The notes beneath the pieces are model-generated. The model had not been told where the DNA came from, made no database searches, and was given only the letters and a program-made list of their open reading frames with translations. DNA of 17,270 nucleotides from Candidatus Margulisiibacteriota bacterium (lineage in GTDB: Bacteria; Margulisbacteria; WOR-1; JAKLHX01; JBAZKV01): positions 1 through 17,270 of the forward strand of contig JBAZKV010000030.1 in NCBI GenBank assembly GCA_041650635.1, given 5' to 3'. Made by a program: the position numbers and the translations under genes. This document shows, one piece after another, positions 1 to 6,383 of this stretch. Position 1 is the stretch's first letter. Each line of letters opens with the position of its first letter.

Positions 1-663
1 GCACTGCATAAAGACCTCAAGAGTATTCTTCTTGTTGAAATCTCCTTTTAACTGACCGCAATAGCCAAGATCGCAGGCAATGATCTTTTTGACTCCGGGG
101 ATCTTTGCGGCAACAGATATCGGACAGTTCTCGCGGATACCTCCGTCGGCGAGGGCCATCGTCTTGCCGTTCATTCTTAGTTTCTTAGGCTTAAAGATGA
201 CGGGGAAGGAAATCGATGCCTCGAGCGCCTCTGATAGGGTCATGGCTTGCCCCTTGCTACTTGCCCCTTGACCCTGTCCAAATATTATCAACTCACCTGT
301 ATTCAAGTCCGTCGCCGTTATATAGGCCGGTTTCTTAAGGTCTTTAAAGGTTTTTCCTTCGAGCCCGGCATACTTTGCTATCAACCTGATAACCTGCTTA
401 GATTCAAAAAGGCCTGCTTTAGAAAAGACATCAAATGAGAGCAATTCCGGCCACACATGGTCCTTAATGAACCCCAGCGATATCTCTTTTACTTTCTTTG
501 GGTCATCATAATATCCCAGCAATACCGCAAACACGGCGCCAATAGATGACCCCACAAACACATCCGGGACATACCCGCGCGCGTACATCTCTTCGGCGAT
601 GCTGATATGCGCTACGCCTTTGACGAAGCCTCCGGATAATACTAACGCAAGTTTATCGCGCAT
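1..663 (-). CDS. Patatin-like phospholipase family protein (C-terminus cut off by the window edge)
   Basis: Predicted serine lipid acyl hydrolase of the patatin/RssA type. The visible 221 residues start MRDKLALVLSGGFVKG, which is the glycine-rich oxyanion-hole strand of patatins, although the third glycine of the usual GGG is Phe (GGFVKG). The nucleophile elbow GSSIG follows at about residues 39-43, and the catalytic-dyad motif DGG (ADGGIREN) at about residue 180. No signal peptide or membrane segment is seen in this part, so a cytoplasmic location is likely. An AGGGAG Shine-Dalgarno stands about 9 nt before the ATG at 663. The gene lies 44 nt downstream of the small frameshifted gene, in the same direction, and probably shares its promoter. 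The reading frame is open to position 1, so the C-terminus is missing only because the window ends. The substrate is unknown. No CD-NTase neighbour is visible to suggest a CBASS CapV role. Confidence 0.88.
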   Translation of the reverse strand, partial: MRDKLALVLSGGFVKGVAHISIAEEMYARGYVPDVFVGSSIGAVFAVLLGYYDDPKKVKEISLGFIKDHVWPELLSFDVFSKAGLFESKQVIRLIAKYAGLEGKTFKDLKKPAYITATDLNTGELIIFGQGQGASSKGQAMTLSEALEASISFPVIFKPKKLRMNGKTMALADGGIRENCPISVAAKIPGVKKIIACDLGYCGQLKGDFNKKNTLEVFMQC

Positions 664-707
664 CTAATACGCTCCCTGCCCTTGCCCGATATGGATAGCC
701 AGTATGA

Positions 708-1150
708 TCAGCTCGTCTCTGGTTTGTCAAATGCCGAGATCTCAAGCCGCTCACAATCCATATAAAAATACACAAGCGTTTTCCCCGCATCCAGCACAAG
801 CGGCCAGTTGGCGCTTTTGCTGATCCCGTTGTAAGGGGTGGGCCCGTATGTGGCGCTTGCGGTTTGCTCCGGGCAGCCCTGTATCCCGGCCTTAATATTA
901 AGCTCCCGCCTCATCGGCCCTCCTTCGATAGAGCTGGTAACAAGGACAGATATCTCCTTCCCTTCATGCTTCAAATAAAGTTTCTTTTCATAATTGTTCG
1001 CAACGGGCTTGTCAGAGAACAGAACCTTCTTGTCCATGCCCAGCAATGTTTCTGAAACAAGGAAGCTTTTTTCCCAAGCCTGACCTGTCTTATCTGATAC
1101 CGAAAGAGAGTAAAATCGTCTAGATATTCAAACCTGTTTTTTGATGACAT
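708..1150 (-). pseudogene. Small unrecognised protein gene with an apparent one-base frameshift
   Basis: Not recognised. An ATG at 1150 with a good Shine-Dalgarno (GGAG, about 8 nt upstream) opens MSSKNRFEYLDDF. That frame then continues into an unlikely, Trp/Arg/Phe-rich stretch and stops near 971. A second frame covers the rest, ending AFDKPETS at 708. It is open back to a stop at 1128-1130 and reads sensibly (LSVSDKTGQAWEKSF). Adding one T to the four-T run (A's at 1112-1115 on the plus strand) joins the two frames into a smooth protein of about 147 residues, FEYLDDFYSLSVSDKTGQ at the join. So this is either a real pseudogene or a homopolymer error. Without the repair, translation could only begin at a TTG at 1046, which has no clear ribosome site. 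The product is soluble-looking, with no signal peptide or membrane segment. It is probably co-transcribed with the patatin gene. Confidence 0.55.
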
Positions 1151-1161
1151 CGTCTTTCTCC

Positions 1162-1192
1162 AAAATAAAAAACCCGGGCTAAAAAGCTCGGG
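1162..1192 (-). terminator. Intrinsic terminator or attenuator just ahead of the small gene's ribosome site
   Basis: Read on the minus strand, CCCGAGCT-TTTT-AGCCCGGG (1192 to 1173) forms an 8-bp stem with one G:U-type position and a 4-nt loop. It is followed directly by TTTTTTATTTT (1172 to 1162). This is a textbook rho-independent terminator for minus-strand transcripts; on the plus strand the hairpin has no T tail. It ends only a few bases before the GGAG ribosome site of the gene starting at 1150 and lies about 75 nt downstream of a predicted promoter. It therefore either ends transcripts from the AT-rich cassette or works as a leader attenuator. Confidence 0.7.
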
Positions 1193-1271
1193 GAATAATT
1201 CAAACCTGTATTCGCTTTTTAGCACATTTATATAGCGGAGCAATAGGTCTTCAAATTACCGCTGTTAAAAT

Positions 1272-1300
1272 ATTATGGGCTTAATTAGGTTAGTTGTCAA
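1272..1300 (-). promoter_or_regulatory. Sigma70-like promoter for the small gene and patatin
   Basis: On the minus strand there is a perfect -35 TTGACA (1300-1295), a 17-bp spacer and a -10 CATAAT (1277-1272, 5 of 6 matches). Transcription would start near 1265, giving a leader of about 115 nt that includes the terminator hairpin at 1192-1162 before the ATG at 1150. A 12-bp sequence in this leader (1198-1209) is repeated inside the coding region (1126-1137). Confidence 0.55.
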
Positions 1301-1379
1301 ATTGCAGCTGGGGCAGATACCCCTCTTCGTTCCAGCAATGTCCTATTGAATATTTTACGAACCTCAATAACTTAGCTTG

Positions 1380-2078
1380 TTATTTAATTTTCGTGGAAGA
1401 TATTTGTCTCAATACTTTTTTATATCTTCTATTTTTGAATCTAATTAGATAATTTGGATGATAGATTCTAAAAGAGCAATCTGGTAAATCAGCATGAGAA
1501 AGCATCGCAAATTCCTTCAAATTAAATCGGCCCTTTTTCTTATAGACTACTCCTTTAAATATGTCCTTTATCTTGTTATCAAAACTTGGACCAGTCAGAA
1601 ATAGCACTAGGTCTGGACGCACAATCTTGATCTCACCCTGAAGGATTTTGTCAAATTCTTCAATGGTGGATTTATAATACTGTTTTTGAACAATTTTTGA
1701 CTGATTAATTTTATTTATATTGGTCCAAAGACAGGATACTGTTTTTCCTCCATTTTTCAACTTTTCATTAACTGACTGTATTACTTCCCAAAAGTGTGTT
1801 CTCCTAACTTTCTCTAAATCAAAATATTCTGAATATTCTGACATCAAACTCTTTATCCAGGCTTGATAGTTGCCGGGTGTTAGCCTGTAATGCCCCCAGT
1901 TATTGATTTGTTGCCCGACAAACAAAAGTTTTAACTCCGCTTTTTGATATGCTTTCTTGGGACACATGAGGAGTGGCATTGACAGTTTTTTGTTATTTTT
2001 GCATATTTTCGCTGTCGAGAGATCCTTAATTAATATGGCCAAAGATTTGGAATATAACCCTTTAAGTTTCTTTTTCAT
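1380..2078 (-). CDS. Uracil-DNA-glycosylase-fold (UDG-like) protein, fourth gene of the AT-rich cassette
   Basis: 232 residues. Probably a member of the broad uracil-DNA glycosylase superfamily. The first motif reads LLFVGQQINNWG (about 51-62), in the place of the UDG motif GQDPYH. A hydrophobic strand follows, DLVLFLTGPSFDN. The end of the domain carries YHPNYLIRF (His207), in the place of UDG motif HPSPLS. The stretch CLWTNINKI is also typical of UDG-like hypothetical proteins. The catalytic Asp of family 1 (D in GQDPYH) is not present; Gln-Gln-Ile stands there, so activity and substrate are uncertain. It begins 26 nt after the nuclease gene, with a weak ribosome site, and belongs to the same transcription unit. 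The N-terminus (about 1-45) is Lys-rich and unassigned. Composition is very AT-rich. It could repair deaminated bases at methylated sites, or act against foreign DNA; neither is shown here. Confidence 0.72.
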   Translation of the reverse strand: MKKKLKGLYSKSLAILIKDLSTAKICKNNKKLSMPLLMCPKKAYQKAELKLLFVGQQINNWGHYRLTPGNYQAWIKSLMSEYSEYFDLEKVRRTHFWEVIQSVNEKLKNGGKTVSCLWTNINKINQSKIVQKQYYKSTIEEFDKILQGEIKIVRPDLVLFLTGPSFDNKIKDIFKGVVYKKKGRFNLKEFAMLSHADLPDCSFRIYHPNYLIRFKNRRYKKVLRQISSTKIK

Positions 2079-2104
2079 TTTTTAAATTATGGGGAATAGC
2101 CTTT

Positions 2105-2794
2105 TTAATAATGAAGTGGCTTATGAAGTTTTGGCTTCTCGGCTTTATAATCAACCACGAGTTTCAATTCCTCATTAATCTCTTCCAGGTCAATCATGAC
2201 TTTAGATCGTCTGGCACTTCCATCCGCATTTCTGAAATCGGCTTGAAACGAACCACAGTCGCGCAAGGTGTTTTCTGTGATTTCAATAAATGAAAGTTGC
2301 TGAAGATCAAAAGATACTTTTCTCAGCCTTGACCAGGCACCTCTTTCTATTCTTTTCCTTTCGTAGTCCGATTTTCCACCCTTCAATTCTTCATGCCAGT
2401 TCTGGAAAGTCCGAGCTTCATCATTATATTCCACTTTCCCAACTGCCAGAATTAGCCCAACAGAACCATAGTCGTTTACTGCTCTATTTGTAGCTTCACA
2501 ATCATTAACGATAAGCTGATGACTGCTGGTATTCATAGCGTGCGCTTTAAAATCCCAGGCTCTATTATAAAGCCCATCAAAAGAAACATTGCCGTACTTT
2601 GGTCCAGGCATTTCGACAAGTCCTGCCAAATGCTTTTCACAGAGATATTGAAAATAGAAACCAATCCACTCCATTTGTTTCCAATGGCTATAGTCAGCTG
2701 CTTTCATTTCCAATATGGCTGCTTTTGCTTCCCATTCTTTCGGCAAAGCTGTTAATTTTAAAACGATCTCTTTTGAATCCGATAAAAATGTCAT
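2105..2794 (-). CDS. Probable type II restriction endonuclease, PD-(D/E)XK fold
   Basis: 229 residues. The family of known enzymes is not recognised, but the layout fits a PD-(D/E)XK nuclease. A Glu-bearing helix (MEWIGFYFQYLCEKHL, about 41-56) is followed by GNVSFDGLYN with Asp73, and then WDFKAHA with Asp81-x-Lys83, giving the D...DxK metal-binding set. The rest is mixed alpha/beta with no membrane segment. The ATG overlaps the methyltransferase stop by 4 bp (ATGA), so translation of the two is coupled, as expected for a restriction enzyme paired with its methyltransferase. The recognition site cannot be told. The gene is AT-rich like its cassette. A nuclease acting with the flanking glycosylase-like proteins, rather than as a simple restriction enzyme, is an alternative. 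Confidence 0.75.
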   Translation of the reverse strand: MTFLSDSKEIVLKLTALPKEWEAKAAILEMKAADYSHWKQMEWIGFYFQYLCEKHLAGLVEMPGPKYGNVSFDGLYNRAWDFKAHAMNTSSHQLIVNDCEATNRAVNDYGSVGLILAVGKVEYNDEARTFQNWHEELKGGKSDYERKRIERGAWSRLRKVSFDLQQLSFIEITENTLRDCGSFQADFRNADGSARRSKVMIDLEEINEELKLVVDYKAEKPKLHKPLHY

Positions 2795-3837
2795 TGTTCT
2801 TGACTTCTTAAATCAAATAATTGCTGTTGTTTTTCTGGACTTGATTTACTTCTTTCTGCTTTTTCCAATACATTTAGGATCGAGAAATAACCTCTTTTAA
2901 ATTCCTTACAAAGCAACTCTATGGACTGTTTCTTAAGGTTTGAACTCTTATAGAGATCCTCATACCTTTTGAATAGGCGTTCCATCTCCATCTCGCTCCA
3001 GGCTTTCCCCTTGTTAACAATAGAATCTTGTTTAGGAATTCTTAAATCAGCCAATAAAGATCCGGGGATTACTTGTTTGAGGGTTTTTATTTGATAGTCA
3101 AAACTCTTTTTGCTTTTTTCAAAGCCAACTGCAAACCTGTTAAGCCCTATCGCCACTTTGGCTGTTGAAAATCCCCCCAAAAATAAATCGCAAATAATAT
3201 CTCCCTCAACACTGCTATATTGAATCATTTTGATTAGTAATTTTTTGGGCAATTCGTTCTTATTCTTGATCATTCCTGGTTTGTATTCCCTATTAATAAT
3301 CCAGACATCCTCCCTGTCCTGATAATTTAGGCTACCTTGCTTTTCATCCTTCTCCGTAGAACCGAATCTTGAATATGTGTTAAAAGTCCGAACGCCGCCA
3401 GGTTTGCAATAAAAAAGGATGTGATAATGCGAAGAAACAAATTTTTTAGTCGTATGAACACCAAAATTAAATTTCCAAATAATATGATTTATCTCTTTTA
3501 GTTTGGTCTTTTTTAAGGCGCTCAGTATATCATTCAAGTTTGTATAACCAGACACAATATACATACTTCCTCCTGGTCTGAGGATTCTTTCTGCTTGCCC
3601 AATCCATTGCTCACTAAATCGCCCATAATCAGCTTTTGGCACTTCAATATAACCATCCAACACATATTCTTCTTTCCTGTTGTAATGCTTATGTAAAGTA
3701 TGACCTTCTATCCCATATGGCGGATCGGTCACTATTAGATCAATTGAATTACTTTTTATGTGCTTAATACATCCTTCAATGCAATCTTCGTTATAGAATC
3801 TATTTGCTCTCATTTTAGGTTCTGTATCTCGCAACAA
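2791..3837 (-). CDS. DNA methyltransferase, beta type (DPPY), restriction-modification
   Basis: S-adenosylmethionine-dependent amino-methyltransferase. Motif IV (TDPPYGIEG) is N-terminal, about residues 37-44. The SAM-binding motif I (CDLFLGG, then GLNRFAVGFEKS) is C-terminal, about residues 216-242. This order is the beta class. DPPY favours N6-adenine, but N4-cytosine is not excluded. The start is uncertain: the frame is open to a possible ATG at 3906, other ATGs lie at 3861, 3852 and 3813, and a TTG at 3837 has an ideal GGAGGT seven bases upstream. I chose 3837 (348 residues). All starts upstream of 3815 fall inside the end of the preceding glycosylase gene, so the genes overlap or abut. 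It overlaps the nuclease gene by 4 bp downstream. The last 80 residues are basic and helical and unassigned; they may hold the target-recognition region. Confidence 0.88.
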   Translation of the reverse strand: MLRDTEPKMRANRFYNEDCIEGCIKHIKSNSIDLIVTDPPYGIEGHTLHKHYNRKEEYVLDGYIEVPKADYGRFSEQWIGQAERILRPGGSMYIVSGYTNLNDILSALKKTKLKEINHIIWKFNFGVHTTKKFVSSHYHILFYCKPGGVRTFNTYSRFGSTEKDEKQGSLNYQDREDVWIINREYKPGMIKNKNELPKKLLIKMIQYSSVEGDIICDLFLGGFSTAKVAIGLNRFAVGFEKSKKSFDYQIKTLKQVIPGSLLADLRIPKQDSIVNKGKAWSEMEMERLFKRYEDLYKSSNLKKQSIELLCKEFKRGYFSILNVLEKAERSKSSPEKQQQLFDLRSQEQ

Positions 3838-5011
3838 GTTTTTTACCTCCATTATTTCCATAACATAATTTTTTAATTGGACATTGCCCACATTTTGGGC
3901 TTGCATGATTAAAACAATATTTAGTTCCTATATGCATTAGTCCATCATCCAAATCTCCTATCCCGTATTCCGTTCCTAATAAAAGCAGGTTCGGCAATTG
4001 CTGTAATTCAATTTTTGAAGGTTTTCTTTTTCGCACTTTAAGGTGATCCAAACAAATAGAACAATATCTTTCCATCCAGTCTCTCAATCCCGAGGTAATA
4101 GTGACTTTCTTACCCCTAAGATTGGTTATTCTTAGATAATGTTCACCGCCCTTTCCTTCTCCTTTCTGAATAAACTCCCAGTCTTCATAATCGGACAAAG
4201 CTGCAAAGGAGAGCAAAAAACCGGTCCTAAACAAAACCCGACCAGCATTACTATCAAAAGGCAATTCGTAAGAGAGTGCTCCAAAAGATTCATCTTTTCT
4301 TTTTGCTAGGCCGTAAGAGTGAATATACCATTTAGCAAAAAGGTGTGCTGCTTTATCTCCTATGGCTTTGCCTAATCCATATCTTTTATTGTCTTTTATT
4401 TCCTGACTCATTACCTCTGCCGAAGGCCAACTTTCAATATAATCCACTAATGGCTCAAAAGATTCTTTTCCTGATTTCGATTGTTCTTTTTCCAAAAGCA
4501 ATGGCACACACAAGGGCACTCCCCATCGATATACTGCATAACCCAAAACTTGTTTTGAGCCATCAATAAATAAATTATATTTCGCTGCGTTTGAATTATT
4601 AGCATTTGCCCATAAATGAGATCTAACTCTTTTCACTCTCTCATGATTTATTATTAATTGATCTATCGATATCCCAATTTCCCTGAAGAATTCTAGAGGT
4701 TTATGAAATATCCTTACCTCTCGTTTATACAAGGCATTAACAACCTGTTTTACAAATCGCCTCACACCAGCCATGTCCGGCCCTTGATCCAAAACTGCGC
4801 TCATCAATAGGTATCTGGTAACGATTTCTCTTCTTGTCCACAATCCATCATTCCTATCAAGCTTGTTATTTTTTAGGCTACCATCACCTGAAAGATAGTG
4901 TTCAAAAGGAAAAAGACCCTTAACTATTGGCTTGCTTGAGCACCTTTTCCCTATCTCTGAGATTTTTTTAAGAAGCTTAATATTCTTACTAATATTATTT
5001 TTTTTATTCAT
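3815..5011 (-). CDS. Endonuclease III-like DNA glycosylase homologue (HhH-GPD, 4Fe-4S), first gene of the cassette
   Basis: 398 residues. The C-terminal half matches the HhH-GPD superfamily. GLGKAIGDKAAHLFAKW (about 212-228) resembles the helix-hairpin-helix, with Lys220 in the place of the catalytic lysine. PFDSNAGRVLFRTG (251-264) resembles the endonuclease III strand VDTHxxRV and supplies Asp253. LMHIGTKYC...CGQCPIKKLC gives four cysteines, C366-x7-C374-x2-C377-x5-C383, one residue off the usual Cx6Cx2Cx5C iron-sulfur loop. The Lys-to-Asp gap (33 residues) is longer than in endonuclease III. About 200 N-terminal residues (including WTRREIVTRYLLMSAVLDQGPD) are extra compared with the 211-residue E. 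coli enzyme. It is the promoter-proximal gene, followed at once by the methyltransferase. A role in repairing deaminated methylated bases, as proposed for the plasmid-borne mismatch glycosylase (Mig) next to an archaeal methyltransferase, is inferred; cleavage of foreign DNA by base excision is the alternative. Confidence 0.75.
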   Translation of the reverse strand: MNKKNNISKNIKLLKKISEIGKRCSSKPIVKGLFPFEHYLSGDGSLKNNKLDRNDGLWTRREIVTRYLLMSAVLDQGPDMAGVRRFVKQVVNALYKREVRIFHKPLEFFREIGISIDQLIINHERVKRVRSHLWANANNSNAAKYNLFIDGSKQVLGYAVYRWGVPLCVPLLLEKEQSKSGKESFEPLVDYIESWPSAEVMSQEIKDNKRYGLGKAIGDKAAHLFAKWYIHSYGLAKRKDESFGALSYELPFDSNAGRVLFRTGFLLSFAALSDYEDWEFIQKGEGKGGEHYLRITNLRGKKVTITSGLRDWMERYCSICLDHLKVRKRKPSKIELQQLPNLLLLGTEYGIGDLDDGLMHIGTKYCFNHASPKCGQCPIKKLCYGNNGGKKLVARYRT

Positions 5012-5054
5012 TTAATATAATGTTTGTTCTATTCCGTCTTTCAATCATGAACCT

Positions 5055-5083
5055 ATTTTATCACTCTATAGATAGTTATTCAA
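5055..5083 (-). promoter_or_regulatory. Sigma70-like promoter of the AT-rich restriction cassette
   Basis: On the minus strand there is a -35 TTGAAT (5083-5078), a 17-bp spacer and a -10 TAAAAT (5060-5055, 5 of 6 matches). The start would be near 5048, about 37 nt ahead of the ATG at 5011. No strong Shine-Dalgarno is seen before that ATG. The -35 box overlaps the stop codon of the ADP-ribosylglycohydrolase remnant, so the cassette begins exactly where the remnant ends. Confidence 0.5.
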
Positions 5084-5211
5084 AAAGAAACATATAATTT
5101 CTCAACCTCTTCAACCACCCTTTTCAACCTCCCATCCAACCTCTTCAGCACCTCATCTTTGATAGATTCCGGCACTCCCCCATAGAACGCCTCGGCGATG
5201 GAGCCGGGGAT
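5080..5211 (-). pseudogene. C-terminal remnant of an ADP-ribosylglycohydrolase (DraG-like) gene
   Basis: A 43-codon frame reads IPGSIAEAFYGGVPESIKD and ends EEVEKLYVSF with a TGA at 5080-5082. The SIAEAFYGGVPE motif, followed by an amphipathic helix ending the protein, is what the C-terminus of bacterial ADP-ribosylglycohydrolases looks like. The frame is open upstream through a repeat-rich stretch but contains no family motifs (no GDxxG or Asp-rich metal sites) and no start. The rest of the gene has been lost. What is left sits between the restriction cassette and the Fic gene and is GC-richer than the cassette. Confidence 0.6.
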
Positions 5212-5241
5212 GAAGCGAGTACTGCCTGCCCCGAGCGTAGC

Positions 5242-5308
5242 CCTGAGCGAATCCTGAGCGACGAACGAAGTGAGGAGTCGAAGGAGAGTCGAAGGGCGGA
5301 GTCGAGGG
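5242..5308. repeat. Cluster of short direct repeats in an intergenic stretch
   Basis: CCTGAGCGA occurs twice (5242-5250, 5253-5261). GAGTCGAAGG occurs at 5275-5284 and 5286-5295, and as GAGTCGAGGG at 5299-5308. They lie between the hydrolase remnant and the Fic stop codon. This style of CTGAGC.../GTCGAAGG intergenic repeat is seen in many bacterial genomes. Here it probably marks a recombination scar where the front of the hydrolase gene was lost. Confidence 0.45.
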
Positions 5309-5318
5309 GAAGTGCGGA

Positions 5319-6353
5319 TTATTTCCCCTTTAACTTATAATATGTAGCCTTGCCTTTGCCCTTCTTCTCAATGATCCCCATATCGATAAGCCGGTTAAAG
5401 TCCTTGTTCCGCGTTGCTTTTGCCCTCTTAACAAGACCCGAATAGGTCCTGTCCGTTATGTATCCGCCTTTTTTGATGCGTCCCACAAGCAGTTTTTCTT
5501 GGGGCCGCAGCTCAGTATCTGGCGAAACAGCTACCGCCTCCATCTCCTTGCCCACCCGCAGCAATTCGTCTATAATCCCGTCAGTAAAGTATTCGAGCCA
5601 GAGCGTGAAATCTGTTCTGCCTTTGATATCGTAATAATTGCCCTTCTCGCCGACCTTCTCAAAGTATCTTCCGACATTCCTGTTATAGTAGTTCTCAAAG
5701 CTGAAAAGGCTGAAAGTATCGAGCCCCATTGAAGCCAGGAGCGCTTTTGTCGCCAGCCTGGCTGTCCTGCCGTTCCCGTCCATGAAAGGATGTATCATTA
5801 CGAACTGCTTATGGAAAAGTCCCGCCAGTACCAGGGGATCGGTCTTTCCGTGCTCTTTTCTGATGAAATCGACCAACTCTTCGAGCAGCAAAGCCGCGTC
5901 CTTGGGATCAGGCGGCCAGAATACTGTCCTGCCTGTCCGGGGATCGTTCACGAACACATGCCCTGAGCGCAGCCTGCCGCAATTGTGCTTGTCTATGAGA
6001 CCCTTTGTGATCTCTTTCTGGATCTCCAGCACTGCCTTAACGCTCATGACGATCTTGCCGGTTTTCAGCTTCCGGTCAAGACCCTCGAGCGCCCTGTTGT
6101 AGTTTATGACCTCCCTCTCGGTGTCCCTTATGTTTTCCGGGGCATGCTTGAGTATCCTTTTTACCTCGGTTAGCGGCAGAGGGTTGCCTTCTATGCTCGT
6201 CGATGAGTGGGCCGATAGCTCCCTCGCCTCTTTTTCCATCGCCATTTTAACTACATTAGGAACGGTCCTGCTGTTTAAAAGCGTGATCAATCCGGTTATT
6301 TTCTTTATATTTTCAAGAAGTCTCGGGCTTATCCTGTATCTGGGCTTGAACAT
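5319..6353 (-). CDS. Fic family protein (AMP transferase type, class II) with C-terminal winged helix
   Basis: 344 residues. Fic proteins usually move AMP from ATP onto a Ser/Thr/Tyr of a target protein. The full active-site motif HPFMDGNGRTAR spans 188-199, with His188 catalytic and Asp192 for metal. An upstream inhibitory-helix motif, SSTSIEGN (S51-x3-E55-G56), places it in class II, where the N-terminal helix blocks productive ATP binding. The Fic-N region covers about 1-100. After the Fic domain, about 285-342 looks like a winged helix-turn-helix (RTYSGLVKRAKATRNKDFNRLIDMGIIEKKG), suggesting it binds DNA, perhaps its own promoter. A strong AGAGGAGG ribosome site precedes the ATG. No antitoxin gene is adjacent, as expected when the inhibitory helix is built in. 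Target unknown. Confidence 0.93.
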   Translation of the reverse strand: MFKPRYRISPRLLENIKKITGLITLLNSRTVPNVVKMAMEKEARELSAHSSTSIEGNPLPLTEVKRILKHAPENIRDTEREVINYNRALEGLDRKLKTGKIVMSVKAVLEIQKEITKGLIDKHNCGRLRSGHVFVNDPRTGRTVFWPPDPKDAALLLEELVDFIRKEHGKTDPLVLAGLFHKQFVMIHPFMDGNGRTARLATKALLASMGLDTFSLFSFENYYNRNVGRYFEKVGEKGNYYDIKGRTDFTLWLEYFTDGIIDELLRVGKEMEAVAVSPDTELRPQEKLLVGRIKKGGYITDRTYSGLVKRAKATRNKDFNRLIDMGIIEKKGKGKATYYKLKGK

Positions 6354-6383
6354 GTATTTACCCCTCCTCTAAGGCATAGACAA

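Noticed and set aside
1..663. Patatin-like gene as a CapV effector of a CBASS system
   Set aside because: No CD-NTase, Cap2 or Cap3 gene is adjacent in the visible sequence; the neighbours are an unknown small gene and the restriction cassette.
1365..1384. AATAAC/GTTATT inverted repeat at the end of the UDG-like gene as a terminator
   Set aside because: Only six AT-rich pairs overlapping the stop codon, with no useful T run; the better terminator is at 1192-1162.
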